Assembly (NCBI RefSeq): GCF_040802235.1
Contig: NC_133161.1
Coordinates: forward strand, 17,935,001 to 17,999,000
Direction of reading: 5' to 3'
Origin: Manis javanica
Taxonomy: Eukaryota > Chordata > Mammalia > Pholidota > Manidae
DNA: 64,000 nt
In this document: positions 10,811-21,160 of the stretch, piece by piece
Layout of the letters: every line of letters starts with the position of its first letter
Numbering within the stretch: the stretch's first letter is position 1
Translations under genes and position numbers: made by a program
The notes under the pieces: generated by a model
The model's input: only the letters and a program-made list of their open reading frames with translations
The model's database searches: none
Told to the model about the DNA's origin: nothing

Positions 10811-11279
10811 ATCCATCCTTTGTGCAGGGGTGGGATGTGGGGCAAATTACTTGGATATACTCACTTCCCTTCAGAACTTTGAGGAGGGTCTGGAATGGCA
10901 TGTAACCATCTCAGGGGGCTGCTGGGGCAGGACCTGCATCATAATTCACATCTAGGAAACATGGGAATGAGAATCCAAGAAAATAATGGTTAATAAAACT
11001 GTGATGGGAAGCTTCCAAAGAAAAAGGGGCTGGTCCAAGTGAGATGATTAGATCTCAGTAAAAACTTAGGAGCAGAGATGTATGGCCTCTTTCTTAGGAG
11101 TTCTTAAGCATTAAAAACAGTTAATTATAATAATATTATATTTTGTCTGTATGTATTAGACGGATATGGAGGCTTCCCTGTGAATAGTTAGAAACACTGA
11201 AATAAGACCTATGTATATGGCTCCCTAATACCAAAGAGGTTAAAACAAAGGAAAGAGGCAAAGAAAGAAAAAAACAGAA

Positions 11280-11300
11280 GCAAACTAGGAGGGGGGGGGG
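11280..11300. repeat. G-run (poly-G tract)
   Basis: An uninterrupted run of about ten G residues at 11291-11300, in otherwise mixed sequence. Length may be unreliable in assembly. Confidence 0.7.
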
Positions 11301-11534
11301 TGTCACTCCCTGGGTGAACATCCCTGTTGCTTCGGTCTCTAAAGCAAACGTGCAGGTGGAGCACTTGACATTAGCAAAGCACCATTTCTTCTCCCCAGAG
11401 ACTCTAAATTTGGCTCCTATTCCCATCACTCCACTCAAATAGTTCTCTTTGATGCCAATAGTTTCATCCCTTAAAAGAACTCCCTTGCTTTTTTCTGCTT
11501 TCTGCCTCGCAGTCAGCCTCTTTGTTGTGTGTAT

Positions 11535-11860
11535 TAGGATACTCAAAGTTATGTTGTAGTAACAGCCCCCAAATTTCAACAGCTTAAAACAAAGATTCTG
11601 CTTACATCACATGTCCACTGCAGGTCAGCTGGGGCTCCGCTCTGCACCCTTTCCTTCTGGGACCTGAACACACTGAGCAGTCATCGTCTGGACTGTTGCT
11701 GGGAATTACAGCAGAGGGGGCGTGAGCTCTGGAGGGCTGCACACAGGTAATTAAATGCTTTGATTGGGAAGTGGCACACTTCTATTCACAGCTCAACACC
11801 ACTAATCACATGGTCTGCCACGAAACTAAAAAAAGCCAGGAAATGCAATCCTACTATATT
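11535..11860 (-). mobile_element. MaLR-type LTR fragment
   Basis: 'cagcttaaaacaaagattc', 'gcaggtcagctggggctcc' and 'cactaatcacatggtct' follow the inverted consensus order of an MLT1-type LTR. The central part is diverged. Confidence 0.55.
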
Positions 11861-12044
11861 CCTAGAAAGTGGAAAATAGGAAATACTGAGCATCTGATTA
11901 AAATCTCAGACTTTTATTTCATATAATACACTTATAAACCATTCCTCCAAACGCTATATATGTGTAATTTCAGGGGATGCAAAGGTCCTATATATCTACT
12001 GACTCCCAGCAAGGTTAAGAACAAATAATTAAAGAAACAATGTG

Positions 12045-12240
12045 CCAGGCCTCCTTACCTTGTTGGCTAATTTTCTTGACTATACTCCGCTGACCCTCCT
12101 CATACATCTGAGGGTTTTCCTTTCTTGCTTCATTTTCTTGAACTGTAGAGTTTGCCAAAATGCACCCCTTCATCTGAAATGCCCCATCATCACCCTGGCG
12201 CTAAACTTTCTTCAAGACTGTAGTCCAGGTCTACATCTCC
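12045..12240 (+). repeat. Possible L2 fragment
   Basis: C/T-rich blocks resemble the L2 region after the reverse transcriptase, but with no long match. Confidence 0.3.
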
Positions 12241-12859
12241 CATTAAGCTGGGTCTGGGTAACAATTGTTTATAATCATGATTCCTCCTTCTTTCCTCAAG
12301 CATTCAGTCTGAACCACATAGTGGGCTTTCAGTAGCACTGCACTGGCTCTCCATATCCCAGAGGTGCCTCCTGTGTGCTGCTCGTTGTTTCCCTTCTACC
12401 CCTCTGCTTGGCAGCCTAATGGTGTGGGGCACATTTGGGCTCCCAAATGCACAGTTCCTGGGGTTGGCAGTCAAAAACCTGCAGCCTGGTGCTGGCTTAG
12501 TCACTAAGAGTCCCACTCTCTTCTTCTGGACCTCCTCGCTTGACCCCTCAGGAAAGTGAGATGGTTGGGACAAAAGCTCACTCAAGTTCTATCCAGCTCT
12601 TGTGAATCCACCACAGGGTCAGCTACAAAGAAATGAATTGCTGTCATTGCTCTACCCCGAATTAGAATAAAAGGAGTATCCCCTCCCTCTGCTACTTTCC
12701 AGGAAGATTATCTGAGGACTGCTCCTGAAGCCCAGTTTGGCTAACACACTTCTGTTTCAGGGCAGAAAATGAAGAGGGAAGGAAGAGAGATCCTTGATAT
12801 AGCGAAAATGGAAGTTCCATGGCCAGGATCCTCACCTGATCCTAATCTACTCACCCACT

Positions 12860-13215
12860 GTGTACATGCAATGATGTAAAACTTAGCCTACTGCATAGGC
12901 ACATGGTTGTATATCCATTGGCAATAAGTCATTATTGCCTGTGTTGCTATAAAAAGAGGTTCACCCAGTGCTAGAAGAAAGGAGAGCAGAGGCTGGAGGC
13001 GAGAGCAGAATCTGGGGCAGAGGCAGCACCTGAGACAGACTTGCTACTTTCAGACCACCCTGGAAGTGGACAGGACTCTAGAGGTTGACCTGCCACCATG
13101 AGGATAAAGCGTGGTATAAGCCCATTTTACCCACAATGTTCCACTGTCATTTTTCAGTCTCAGCAAATCCAGAGTGAACTTGCCCAGAGCTGAAACCCCC
13201 TTCAGCCTGGAGCTA
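12860..13215 (+). mobile_element. Possible LTR with TATA box
   Basis: 'tgttgctataaaaagaggtt' at 12941-12960 is a TATA-type core promoter. It is followed by a purine-rich leader and a CCACCATGAGGATAAAG block, an arrangement typical of retroviral U3/R/U5. Edges, duplication and internal sequence are not identifiable, so this may be something else. Confidence 0.3.
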
Positions 13216-14214
13216 CATTTGGGAAATTCCCTTAATCTGGCTACTGTTTTGAAAGGTCTCAGATCTCCCAGTGGAAGAAAGAAAAAGAGACTGGTATTTG
13301 GAAGAAAGGGGAGAATTTTCCAACCTGGAGTGTCAGATTCCTCAAGTTGAGAAGAGATGGGCTGTAGATTCCACAGTAGCTCCAGCTGCACCAGCCTGTG
13401 GTGCCTCCCAGGAGCAAAGCCTTGGGTGGCCTGCAGAGGTTGGGCTGGATGAAGCCTGGGGACACTAGGGAGAAGCTGTGTCCCTGGAGCAGCAGCATTT
13501 GAGGGCATCAGGTCCAGGGCAGAGGTAACAAAGTTAGGGTGACACACCGATGACGATATAGTCTTGCCCCATGTTCCTGACCTGCCGGACTGTTGGCATA
13601 ACCAAAAGGAAGGGAAGCCTCTCCCCAGCCTCCCTGTCAGGAAACCCCAAAACCATTCTTGAGATTAGACTTTTGCTGAGAATGTCAGGTGGGACCTCAG
13701 CACTAGATTTGATTTAGGAAAAAGAAAGTGACACTCACTCACCTCCATTGCACAGAGCAATTTGTGAACTTATCAGAGATCCACGATCCGTCATTTCTCA
13801 GCACAGGCAGGCTCAAACCCCAGGCACGAGGCCATTATACCTGTTCAGGACTGGTCCCTAAAGGTCCTGGAGCCTCAGAGTTCAATGAGGTGCACTTAAT
13901 ACATTGGCAGGCAATGAGAGGCAAGCTCACTAACAGCTGAACAGGAAGCAGGTTTGAGGAACCAGACGCCTGGGCAGTTCCTGTGTGGGAGAGGGGACTG
14001 AAACAATGGAACAACAAAATCGGAGCCTCCTGTTGCTTGGGGGCTTCAGGCTTCCAGATACAGCAAGTGGCTCCCCCGGACCCCTCCTGGGCATAGCCTA
14101 AGCCTTTCTAAGGATGTGCCCCAAGAGGGTGGCTGCACTCCTACACATCATCAAAGCAGGCTTTCTAGATATTAAGTCAACAGCTCCTCAAAAGAAACTG
14201 GCAAGACAATACCA
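13216..14214. other. Unassigned sequence
   Basis: No gene recognised. The 165-residue minus frame at 13050-13547 overlaps the possible LTR and has no family resemblance. Confidence 0.4.
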
Positions 14215-14450
14215 GCATTAGCATATTAGAATATTATTATGTATATGTAATACTTATTAAGTGCCAGGTGCTGAATACCTTTTACTTTATGCAGCAACAT
14301 TGTTGGATAGGAGCTATATTATTATCCCATTTCACAGGTGAGGTAACCGAGACCTAGACATTTAATAACTTGTGCAACATCAAACCACCTGTCAGTAAAG
14401 GGCTGAGGTGACTTTCTGAGCCAAGGCACAGCAGACTCTAAAATCTGAGC
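14215..14450 (-). repeat. MIR SINE
   Basis: 'taagtgccaggtgctgaata', 'ttattatcccatttcacagg' and 'tgaggtaaccgagacctag' are the inverted MIR core in consensus order. Confidence 0.7.
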
Positions 14451-14839
14451 ATTTAGCCCCCATCCCCAAAGGCCACTCCAATTTTTGGCCCAGGTGTGGG
14501 TCACCTTCAGCCTCCAGCTGGCAGGGCTCAATCCCTGCGCCAAAGGTTTTTGTTTCTAGGAGAAGTGCAGATAAACTGGCCACAGGGGCTAAGGGGAAGC
14601 AGAGAGGAGAGTGGGAAAGGGAGCCCCAGATTCATTCCAGGAGTGGCTCCCTCCTGGGGCTGCAGGAGAGGGCAGAGCAGATGGAGGGTCAGCCTACCAG
14701 AGGATGTCACTTGGCGCTCACATGTTTATCATGCGAGGTCCCCTCCCTGTGCCTTGCCGGAGGAGGGGCATTGGCTTAGAACAGGGTCTAGAGGGGCTCC
14801 GAGCAGGAACTCCACTGGAGGAACCCATTGGGTCACATG

Positions 14840-14995
14840 CTTAATCTGAGCCTTAGTTTCCTCTTTGAAGTCGGGAAGATAACAGGATCTATCTCATGGG
14901 ATTTGGGGGAGGTTTAAAAGTAATAATGTGGTAAATAAAGCATTTACACAGCGCTTGATACATATCAAGCGCTCCGTTCATGGACTCTAAAATAA
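14840..14995 (+). repeat. MIR SINE fragment
   Basis: 'gagccttagtttcctctt' followed by a 'ggatctatctcatgggattt' block and 'agcgcttgatac' matches the 3' half of MIR. Confidence 0.55.
14950..14973. repeat. Short inverted repeat, 11-bp arms
   Basis: AGCGCTTGATA (14950-14960) and TATCAAGCGCT (14963-14973) are exact reverse complements separated by CA. It sits in the MIR tail and was probably formed by local change there. Confidence 0.93.
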
Positions 14996-16559
14996 TGTAC
15001 TAGCAACCATAAAATAAAAATAACACAAAACAGGTACTAATGTTTCCTGATCTTTCCCAGTAGATAAATCCTTGTGAAAGAAAACTCAGCCTGGTAGGTG
15101 ATTACATAAGTTTGGAATGAGGAGATTGCCAAATCTCCAATATGATCTATTGCACATTCAGCGGGAATCTGAGGCCACATTCTAAATAAGATTGAGTATA
15201 ATGGGAACTACACTTACCTTGCAGGACCTACCTTTTTTTTCCCATTCTACATACATACATAAGCTGTATGTACATTTAAAACTACATGGGCGGCCTTCAT
15301 GGGTCATTGTGTTCTCAGGGTCCCAGGACTCCTGCTCCAGGTGTGTCAATGTTCCAGCAATATTTTTAATTATGGACATAAGTCTCAGGCCCAGGTGCAT
15401 TAAAGCAATTCCTCAGATCATGCACAATTCATCATACTCACACCTAGTTCCATTAGCAGACATTCTTCTCTGGTGTTTGCATCTCAATTCATTTTTAAAG
15501 AAATTTCCAGCTCAATTCCAGTGGCTTTTGCATCTCATTACACTCTCGATAATTAGCAATATCTCATTACTCCCTGGCTCCGTTGGAATAGGATTAGTTG
15601 TTTTCACGCATAAACCTGTGCTGTGCCTTAGACGGCACCTCTTCAAAATTCCAGGCAGGCCTTCTGCCCCAGCCAAACCAGGACAACTACTTGCAGCTGC
15701 GTACACTTCATTACACGTTCCATTTCAGGAAAAGACTCGGCTGTTTTTCACATCTGGTAACACGCTTATTAATTATGTACTTCTCAGAACAACTGTGCCT
15801 AATTAGGACAGAGTCGAAACCTTTGCTGAGCCCAACCATTCTTTGTTTTCTTGTTCTTGGTAGCTCATTACCCTCCCCCCAAATTATGCCCAATTTGTTT
15901 TACATCCCTGACACATTAAGACAATTGCTCTCAGTGTGTGTGTATTTCAGCACACACTCTGCTTTCCTCACAAAATCTTGTTGATCAGGACACTCCTTAT
16001 TTTCATATCCAGCTGGTCTTCTCATCACATTTGCCCCAGTGGAGTAGAGTCTAGCTTGGGCTTGTGAAATCCTGATCACTCTGTTCCTTCCTGTGAAATT
16101 TCTGTGCTCTGGTCCTCGGGATGTAGCCACAGCTCTGCATCAGAGCAAGAATCCTGAACACAATTGGCCTCCACACATTCACAGAGCCTACCCTTTTCCA
16201 TCAACAAATGGTAAAGAAAGGGCAAACTTCCCGGCTCTGTGCCAAGCAAAAGAAGGCTTGAGTTTCTGGAAGGGCAAAGCTCGGAAGAGAGCAGCAAAGG
16301 GTCAGGCTGAAGAGTTCAGTCCTCAGTCCTGAATGAGATGTTTTCCTAAATGAAAGGGTAGTTTTGGCAGATGGAGTGGGTGATAAGGACTCTGGGGAGG
16401 ACAACATCAGAGTGGAAGTTGCAGAACTCTTTGAAGTATAAGCTCCATTGCACAAGGGACTGTCCCTTTTGCTTGCCACTGCATGAATCCCGTATCACCT
16501 GAGTTGTAGCAGGTGATTGTATCTTTGTGACTGACTGACTGCATTAATGCTAAGAAATT
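14996..16559. other. Repeat-free stretch, candidate conserved non-coding element
   Basis: No coding exon seen. The 204-residue plus frame at 15192-15806 has no family resemblance and no splice or start context. Positions 15350-15920 hold many homeodomain-type cores (for example ATAATTAGCAATATC, TTATTAATTATG, CCTAATTAGGAC) and no recognisable repeat, typical of conserved enhancers. Confidence 0.38.
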
Positions 16560-17703
16560 CATGGAAACAACTTGACAGTAAAAATCATCAAGGTTTGAAA
16601 AAGGCATCCCACAGTATGGGAGAATATATTTGTAAATGACATATCCGACAAGGGGTTAACATCTACAATATATAAAGAACTTACATGCCTCAACACCCAA
16701 AAAGCAAATAACCCAATTAACAAATGGGCAGAGGATATAAAGGGACAGTTCTCCAAAGAAGAAATTCAGATGGCCAACAGACACATGAAAAGATGCTCCA
16801 CATCACTAATTTTCAGGGAAATGCAAATTAAAACCACAGTGAGATATCACTTCACACCAGTTAGGATGGCCAGCACAGAAAAGACTAAGAACAACAAATG
16901 CTGGCGAGGATGCAGAGGAGGGGGAACCCCCCTACACTGCTGGTAGGAATGTCAGCTAGTTCAACCATTGTGGAAAGCAATAAGGAGGTTCCTCAAAAAA
17001 CTAAAAATAGAAATACCATTTGACCCAGGAATCCCACTCCTTGGAATTTACCCAAAGAATACAACTTCTCAGATTCAAAAAGACATATGCACCCCTATGT
17101 TTATCACAGCACTTTTTACAATAGCCAAGAAATGGAAGCAACCTAAGTGTCCATCAGTAGATGAATGGATAAAGAAGATGTGGTACATATACACAATGGA
17201 ATACTATTCAGCCATAAGAAAGAAACAAATCCTACTATCCTACATGGATGTTGCTGGAGGATATTATGCTCAGTGAAATAAGCCAGGCAGAGAAAGACAA
17301 ATGCCAAATGATTTCCCTCATTTGTGGAGTATAACAATGAAGCAAAACTGAAGGAACAAAACAGCAGCAGACTCACAGACTCCAAGAAGGGACTAGTGGT
17401 TACCAAAGGGGAGGGGTGTCGGGGGGTGGGTGGGAAGGGAGGGAGAGGGGATTGAGGGGTATTATGTTCAGTATGCATGGTGTGGGGAATCACGGGGAGA
17501 ACAGTGCAGCACAGAGAAGGCACATAGTGAATCTGTGGCATCTTGCTGCAGTGATGGACAGTGACTGCATTGGGGTATGGGTGGGGATTTGATAATATGG
17601 GTAAATGTAGTAACCATATTGTTTTTTCTTGTGAAACCTTCATAAGAGTGTGTATCAATTACACCTTAATAAAAAATTAAAATAAATAAATAAATAAATA
17701 AAT
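16560..17703 (+). mobile_element. 5'-truncated L1, young subfamily
   Basis: This contains the ORF2 C-terminal region (clear peptide from 'MWKAIRRFLKKLKIEIPFDPG' to 'MWYIYTMEYYSAIRKKQILL'), a G-rich 3' UTR segment around 17398-17460, and the shared terminus before an A-rich tail. Homology with the 56032 copy is clear from about 16597 and probably extends to 16560 at lower similarity. Stops break ORF2. No convincing target-site duplication was found. The tail has become an AATA microsatellite. Confidence 0.94.
17680..17703. repeat. (AATA)n microsatellite in the L1 tail
   Basis: Six or so AAATA-type units at the end of the L1, a common origin of such tracts. Confidence 0.9.
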
Positions 17704-18719
17704 CAAACTACCACAGTCTGTCATTGCCAGGCACCTTTGCTCTGCCAAGCTGCCTGGAAAGGTCTATAAAAAAAAAAAAAATCAGGGTTTGGTTGCCAAT
17801 TCAACTTCATGTACTTGAGTTTTTCCTCGCAAGCTAGGAAACATAAATTAATGACTCTCAGGCTGAGACATCATTTAGGCAAGAAGGTGGTCCTGGACAG
17901 GGGCTGGGGCTTTTGTGAATGAAGTTACACTATCCACATCCATTTGACCCTCTGTTGAATGTGCCATTAGCTGTTCTTGACCTGTTGAAGCATAAAGACG
18001 TGTACCATCCGATGAAGAAATTTGGTCCTTGAATGTCCTGGACAGACGCTTAGATGCCTTTTTCTGTGGGAAGTGACATTTTTCAATTATATTGTTATTG
18101 TAAGCAAAGCAGGGATTCTACTAAATGCCCCCCTGAAGCAGCTCATCTCTGCCAGTTCTCAGTGTTGTTGGCATTTTACTCAGTCCAAACCCATGCCCCT
18201 TTCTGCAGCCAGTAACACTGCCCTAAGCAGCCCCCCACCCACCCTGAGCTCCTACAGCATTGCTTTCACCCCTCTGGGGTTATTCGCCTGGAGCCGACAG
18301 GAAGAAAAGGTACATAGTAACGCAGGGAGGCCAACCCTGGCAGGTGGCTGAGAGGAGGCTTCCAGACCGGAGGGCCAGCCCTAGACTCCCCTCACCCCTT
18401 CCTCCCATGCCTACTTCTTAAATATACTACTTTATAGGATGTTGTTCAGGGGCACCTTGTTTTTCAAGGCTGTCCCTGACATAGACCAACTTCTTCCCAA
18501 TCAGGCCTCTCTGAAGCTGCACCAATGTATAACTTCCTCCCAGAACCCCCGGGATGACCATCTTCCAGCTGTCTGCTGAATTCCCTTCAAAGCTGCCCCA
18601 CTGTGTGGCCTAATTTCTAACACAGCCCTGAGTATACATGTTAGGATTTTGGTTAGAGTCTAGTTTCCATACTCTGACTTAAAGGTACATAATAAGGGTG
18701 TCCGCATTGTTGAGTATCG
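17704..18719. other. Unassigned sequence
   Basis: No gene. A 14-base A-run sits at about 17767-17780. Confidence 0.4.
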
Positions 18720-18786
18720 GCCCTCATGCCTAGCAGAGTCTGGCATATATCAGGACCTCAGGGAATGTCTGCTGAATAAAGAATAC
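18720..18786 (+). repeat. L2 LINE 3' end
   Basis: 'cctagcagagtctggcatat' and 'gaatgtctgctgaataaaga' match the L2 terminus. More diverged L2 may extend upstream to about 18480. Confidence 0.48.
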
Positions 18787-19344
18787 AAGAAAAACAATAC
18801 ACAATATTTGAGCTTCTCAAGACATATTTTAATTTTCTGTTTTTCTGACCAAGACCAAAATTGTACAAACAGTTGTAAGATTTTGGACCATCCTAGTGTG
18901 AGGCATGTCTGTGTGGTCAAGTCCTTCCTGCCTTCCTTTCCTTATGTGTCCAGGTGTGTCCCAGTCAGTACATTGCTTTCTTTGGTGACGTGTCAACCCT
19001 GGGTAGCAAGAGCACTTGGAGACCTGGGGACAGTGGGGAGGTCCACTGTGCCAGGAGCGGTGAGTGCCCACATCACCTGAGAGCATTTCAGAAATGGACT
19101 CAGCTTGTGGGCACAAAGAGGAGATACGTCACATCTGTCCCATCTTCCTTGCCCTCCACTGAGCGGACCTGGGCTACTTCCGAGAGGTGAGAAAGACCTA
19201 GGGGCTCATAAGGAGAGTAAGTAAGCATCTAAAAGTCATTCACACCCAGACCCAGTTTCAACTGACATTAAAAGTTTTCCAACCATCATTTTGTCCTGGG
19301 AAGTGGACAAATCAAGAAGAGGGTTGGATCACTTTTCAATCTTC

Positions 19345-20030
19345 CATTTTGGCTACTGGCTCTTTATTTTTGATACCACAAAATAAAAACAGAGGCAATA
19401 AACCAACCTATAATCTGTGTACAAGCTACTGCATATAAAATTTTCCCAGGGGTTGGGATGGAAGGACTTTTCCCCCTAACCCTGAAGAGGTCCTGTTTTG
19501 TTAGGGAAAGCTGTTGAAAACTACAGCCAGCTGAGAAGCCATTGATTTGATCTTGGCAATAGAGGAAGAAAGCAATCCATATACGCTTATTTCATGGAAC
19601 TGTAAACTGATAAGGTCAAGAGAGTAAAAACCTACTGGTTTTAGGAAGGGACTAACACTTAGGTAGCCGTCTATTTTCAAAAGACCGCTGGTATTAGTAA
19701 TTCATGCATTCATTTGTTCAGAGTCCAATTTGACACAACGTTCCTTCCCATCCCACCCTAACCCCTTTGGAAATGACTGCAGTAAAGTGGACATTTAATC
19801 AAAACATCTGTACTGCAGATTCAATTTAGAATTTATACGAAAAACCAAAATTAAAGGGACAAAAAAAATCCTTACACCTTTTCTCCATGAAAGCATCAGT
19901 GCAGAGAAAACGAAGTCAGCTCAGAACATACCAAATAACAAATCAAGGAAAGAAGTATGACTAAGGAAAGAAAAATGCCCACTCCCCCAGCTGCCCCGCT
20001 CCCAGCCCCTTCCCCCAGCAGTGCACTGGG
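19345..20030 (-). other. EXOC4: EXOC4 3' UTR (terminal exon, non-coding part)
   Basis: This stretch follows the EXOC4 stop codon on the minus strand and reaches the first convincing poly(A) signal at 19368-19363. I recognised no interspersed repeat in it, unlike the flanks. The implied length of about 0.69 kb is close to what I recall for the human EXOC4 3' UTR. The downstream edge is inferred from the signal position, with cleavage expected 10-30 bases past it. Longer isoforms cannot be excluded. Confidence 0.7.
19363..19368 (-). terminator. EXOC4: Poly(A) signal AATAAA for EXOC4
   Basis: A canonical AATAAA hexamer (TTTATT on the plus strand) lies about 665 bases after the EXOC4 stop. The next bases on the minus strand carry a T-rich stretch near 19350-19338, fitting a downstream element. 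Confidence 0.72.
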
Positions 20031-20268
20031 TTAAACCGTAGTTATTTTCTTATCCTTGGTGGCTTGCTTGATGGCAGCCTGCTCGCAAATGATCTCCTTG
20101 AGCCTCTGCAGCCTCATGTTCTGAGTGGTCTGGTCTCCCACCCCCGTCTGACTGCGGTGCAGCAAGGTCAGCGCGTGAATGTACTCCAGCTCCGTGTACT
20201 TCACGCCCTGGTCCACCACCAGGTTCAGGAGCTCATCGGCCGTGTTGTATAACATCTCGTAATACTGC
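20031..20268 (-). CDS. EXOC4: EXOC4 (SEC8) terminal coding exon, C-terminal 78 residues
   Basis: EXOC4/SEC8 is a subunit of the octameric exocyst, which tethers secretory vesicles to the plasma membrane before SNARE-mediated fusion. On the minus strand the exon opens with one base completing an Arg codon (phase-2 junction), then runs 78 codons from Gln-Tyr-Tyr-Glu-Met to Ile-Thr-Thr-Val and a TAA at 20033-20031. I recognise the peptide as the SEC8 C-terminus, including the blocks [20 protein letters not shown] and [19 protein letters not shown]. It is predicted helical, as expected for the end of the rod-like exocyst fold. The last four residues (I-T-T-V) fit a class I PDZ-binding motif, which agrees with the reported binding of SEC8 to PDZ scaffolds. 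The frame stays open upstream to 20315, but those codons lie beyond the acceptor AG and are intronic. There are no stops or frameshifts. The rest of the roughly 974-residue protein is outside the window. Confidence 0.96.
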
Positions 20269-20292
20269 CTGCGAAAGCAAGATAGGACACTG
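20269..20292 (-). other. EXOC4: EXOC4 last-intron 3' splice site
   Basis: Read on the minus strand, a pyrimidine-rich run ends in CGCAG immediately before the exon base at 20268. This AG restores the Arg codon expected before Gln-Tyr-Tyr in EXOC4. A second CAG ends at 20265, four bases further in. Its use would shift the frame, so this is not a frame-preserving NAGNAG site. The acceptor is seen in the sequence; its choice rests on the known protein. Confidence 0.88.
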
Positions 20293-20734
20293 CTCACCAT
20301 CTCCACTGCCAGCAATTTATGTGGTTTGAGTGGTAATGAATATGCTATTTACAAATTACATGGTTCACTTATTCAATAGCCATTTATTGATCACTAGACA
20401 TCGTTGTAGGCCCTATGAATATATCAGGGAACAAGACGAACACGGTCTGTCCCCTGGGAACTCACTGGAGCTCTCTTCATGAGAATGCATCTCCGTGAGA
20501 TCCAGGGAGACCTCACATCTTCCAGAGGCCCGGTTCACTCAAGACTTTCTCCTCATCTGCATTTACCTCAGGCGATGCAAAGAGAGGGAAGTAGAGGCAG
20601 AACCCAAAAGGAGAGAAGTAATCGTTTGGCAGGCACTGCAAAGGCAGCTTTCATCTCACTGCGCCTCTCATCCACCCACATGCATTGGAGGATCTGGAAT
20701 CTATCCTTAGAGCGGGACAGTAATGGCACGTACG

Positions 20735-20860
20735 TACTCTTGGGGCTACTGGGAGAACTAATTACTCCACGTAAAGCACTTGGAAGGGTACTTAGCACAA
20801 TTATATGTGCTTTGCAAACATTAACTATTATTATTAGAAATATATATAATAATCTATTAA
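20735..20860 (+). repeat. MIR SINE fragment
   Basis: 'gtaaagcacttggaagggta' and 'cttagcacaattatatgtgc' match the MIR 3' part, ending in an ATTATTATTA tract. Confidence 0.5.
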
Positions 20861-20974
20861 TAGTATTATCAGTTTAGAACGATGAGCAAGACACAGCCTC
20901 ACATAGCCTGGGGACCACAGAAAAGGCGATGAACAGCACAGAAATAATGATTGAGTTTCTGTTGACAAATTTCC

Positions 20975-21160
20975 ATGGACTGTGTCATTTGACACTCACT
21001 ACACCCAGGGAGCAATTATTACTCCTTTTCCCAGAGATGGAAACTGGAGCATAGAGAAGTTTGAGGACTTGCCCAATGTCACAAAATAGCAGGCAGTTGT
21101 GGCAAGATAAGAACCCAGGTTTTTTACTCCAAGTCCAATATTCATTCTTCATTCTTCACA
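20975..21160 (-). repeat. MIR SINE
   Basis: 'cagagatggaaactggagca' and 'gacttgcccaatgtcacaaa', with 'agaacccaggttttttactc', are the inverted MIR core in order. Confidence 0.68.

Larger units (their letters stand above)
1..19344. other. Probable intergenic region downstream of EXOC4
   Basis: No coding exon, RNA gene or promoter was recognised here. It lies past the EXOC4 poly(A) signal and contains L2, MaLR, MIR and L1 copies plus unassigned sequence. From recalled human gene order, LRGUK may follow beyond position 1, but nothing in the window shows it. Confidence 0.6.

Noticed and set aside
11136-11579. 147-residue minus frame
   Set aside because: It runs across a G-run and into an LTR fragment. 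The serine/leucine-rich tail is low-complexity coding by chance.
13050-13547. 165-residue minus frame
   Set aside because: It overlaps LTR-like sequence and has no recognisable protein family.
15192-15806. 204-residue plus-strand open frame
   Set aside because: No family resemblance, and competing frames on both strands. It lies in a non-coding-looking AT-rich island with no splice signals that would make an exon.
17143-17658. 171-residue minus frame (also 57136-57570)
   Set aside because: It is the antisense of the L1 ORF2 end and 3' UTR, and the same frame appears in both L1 copies.
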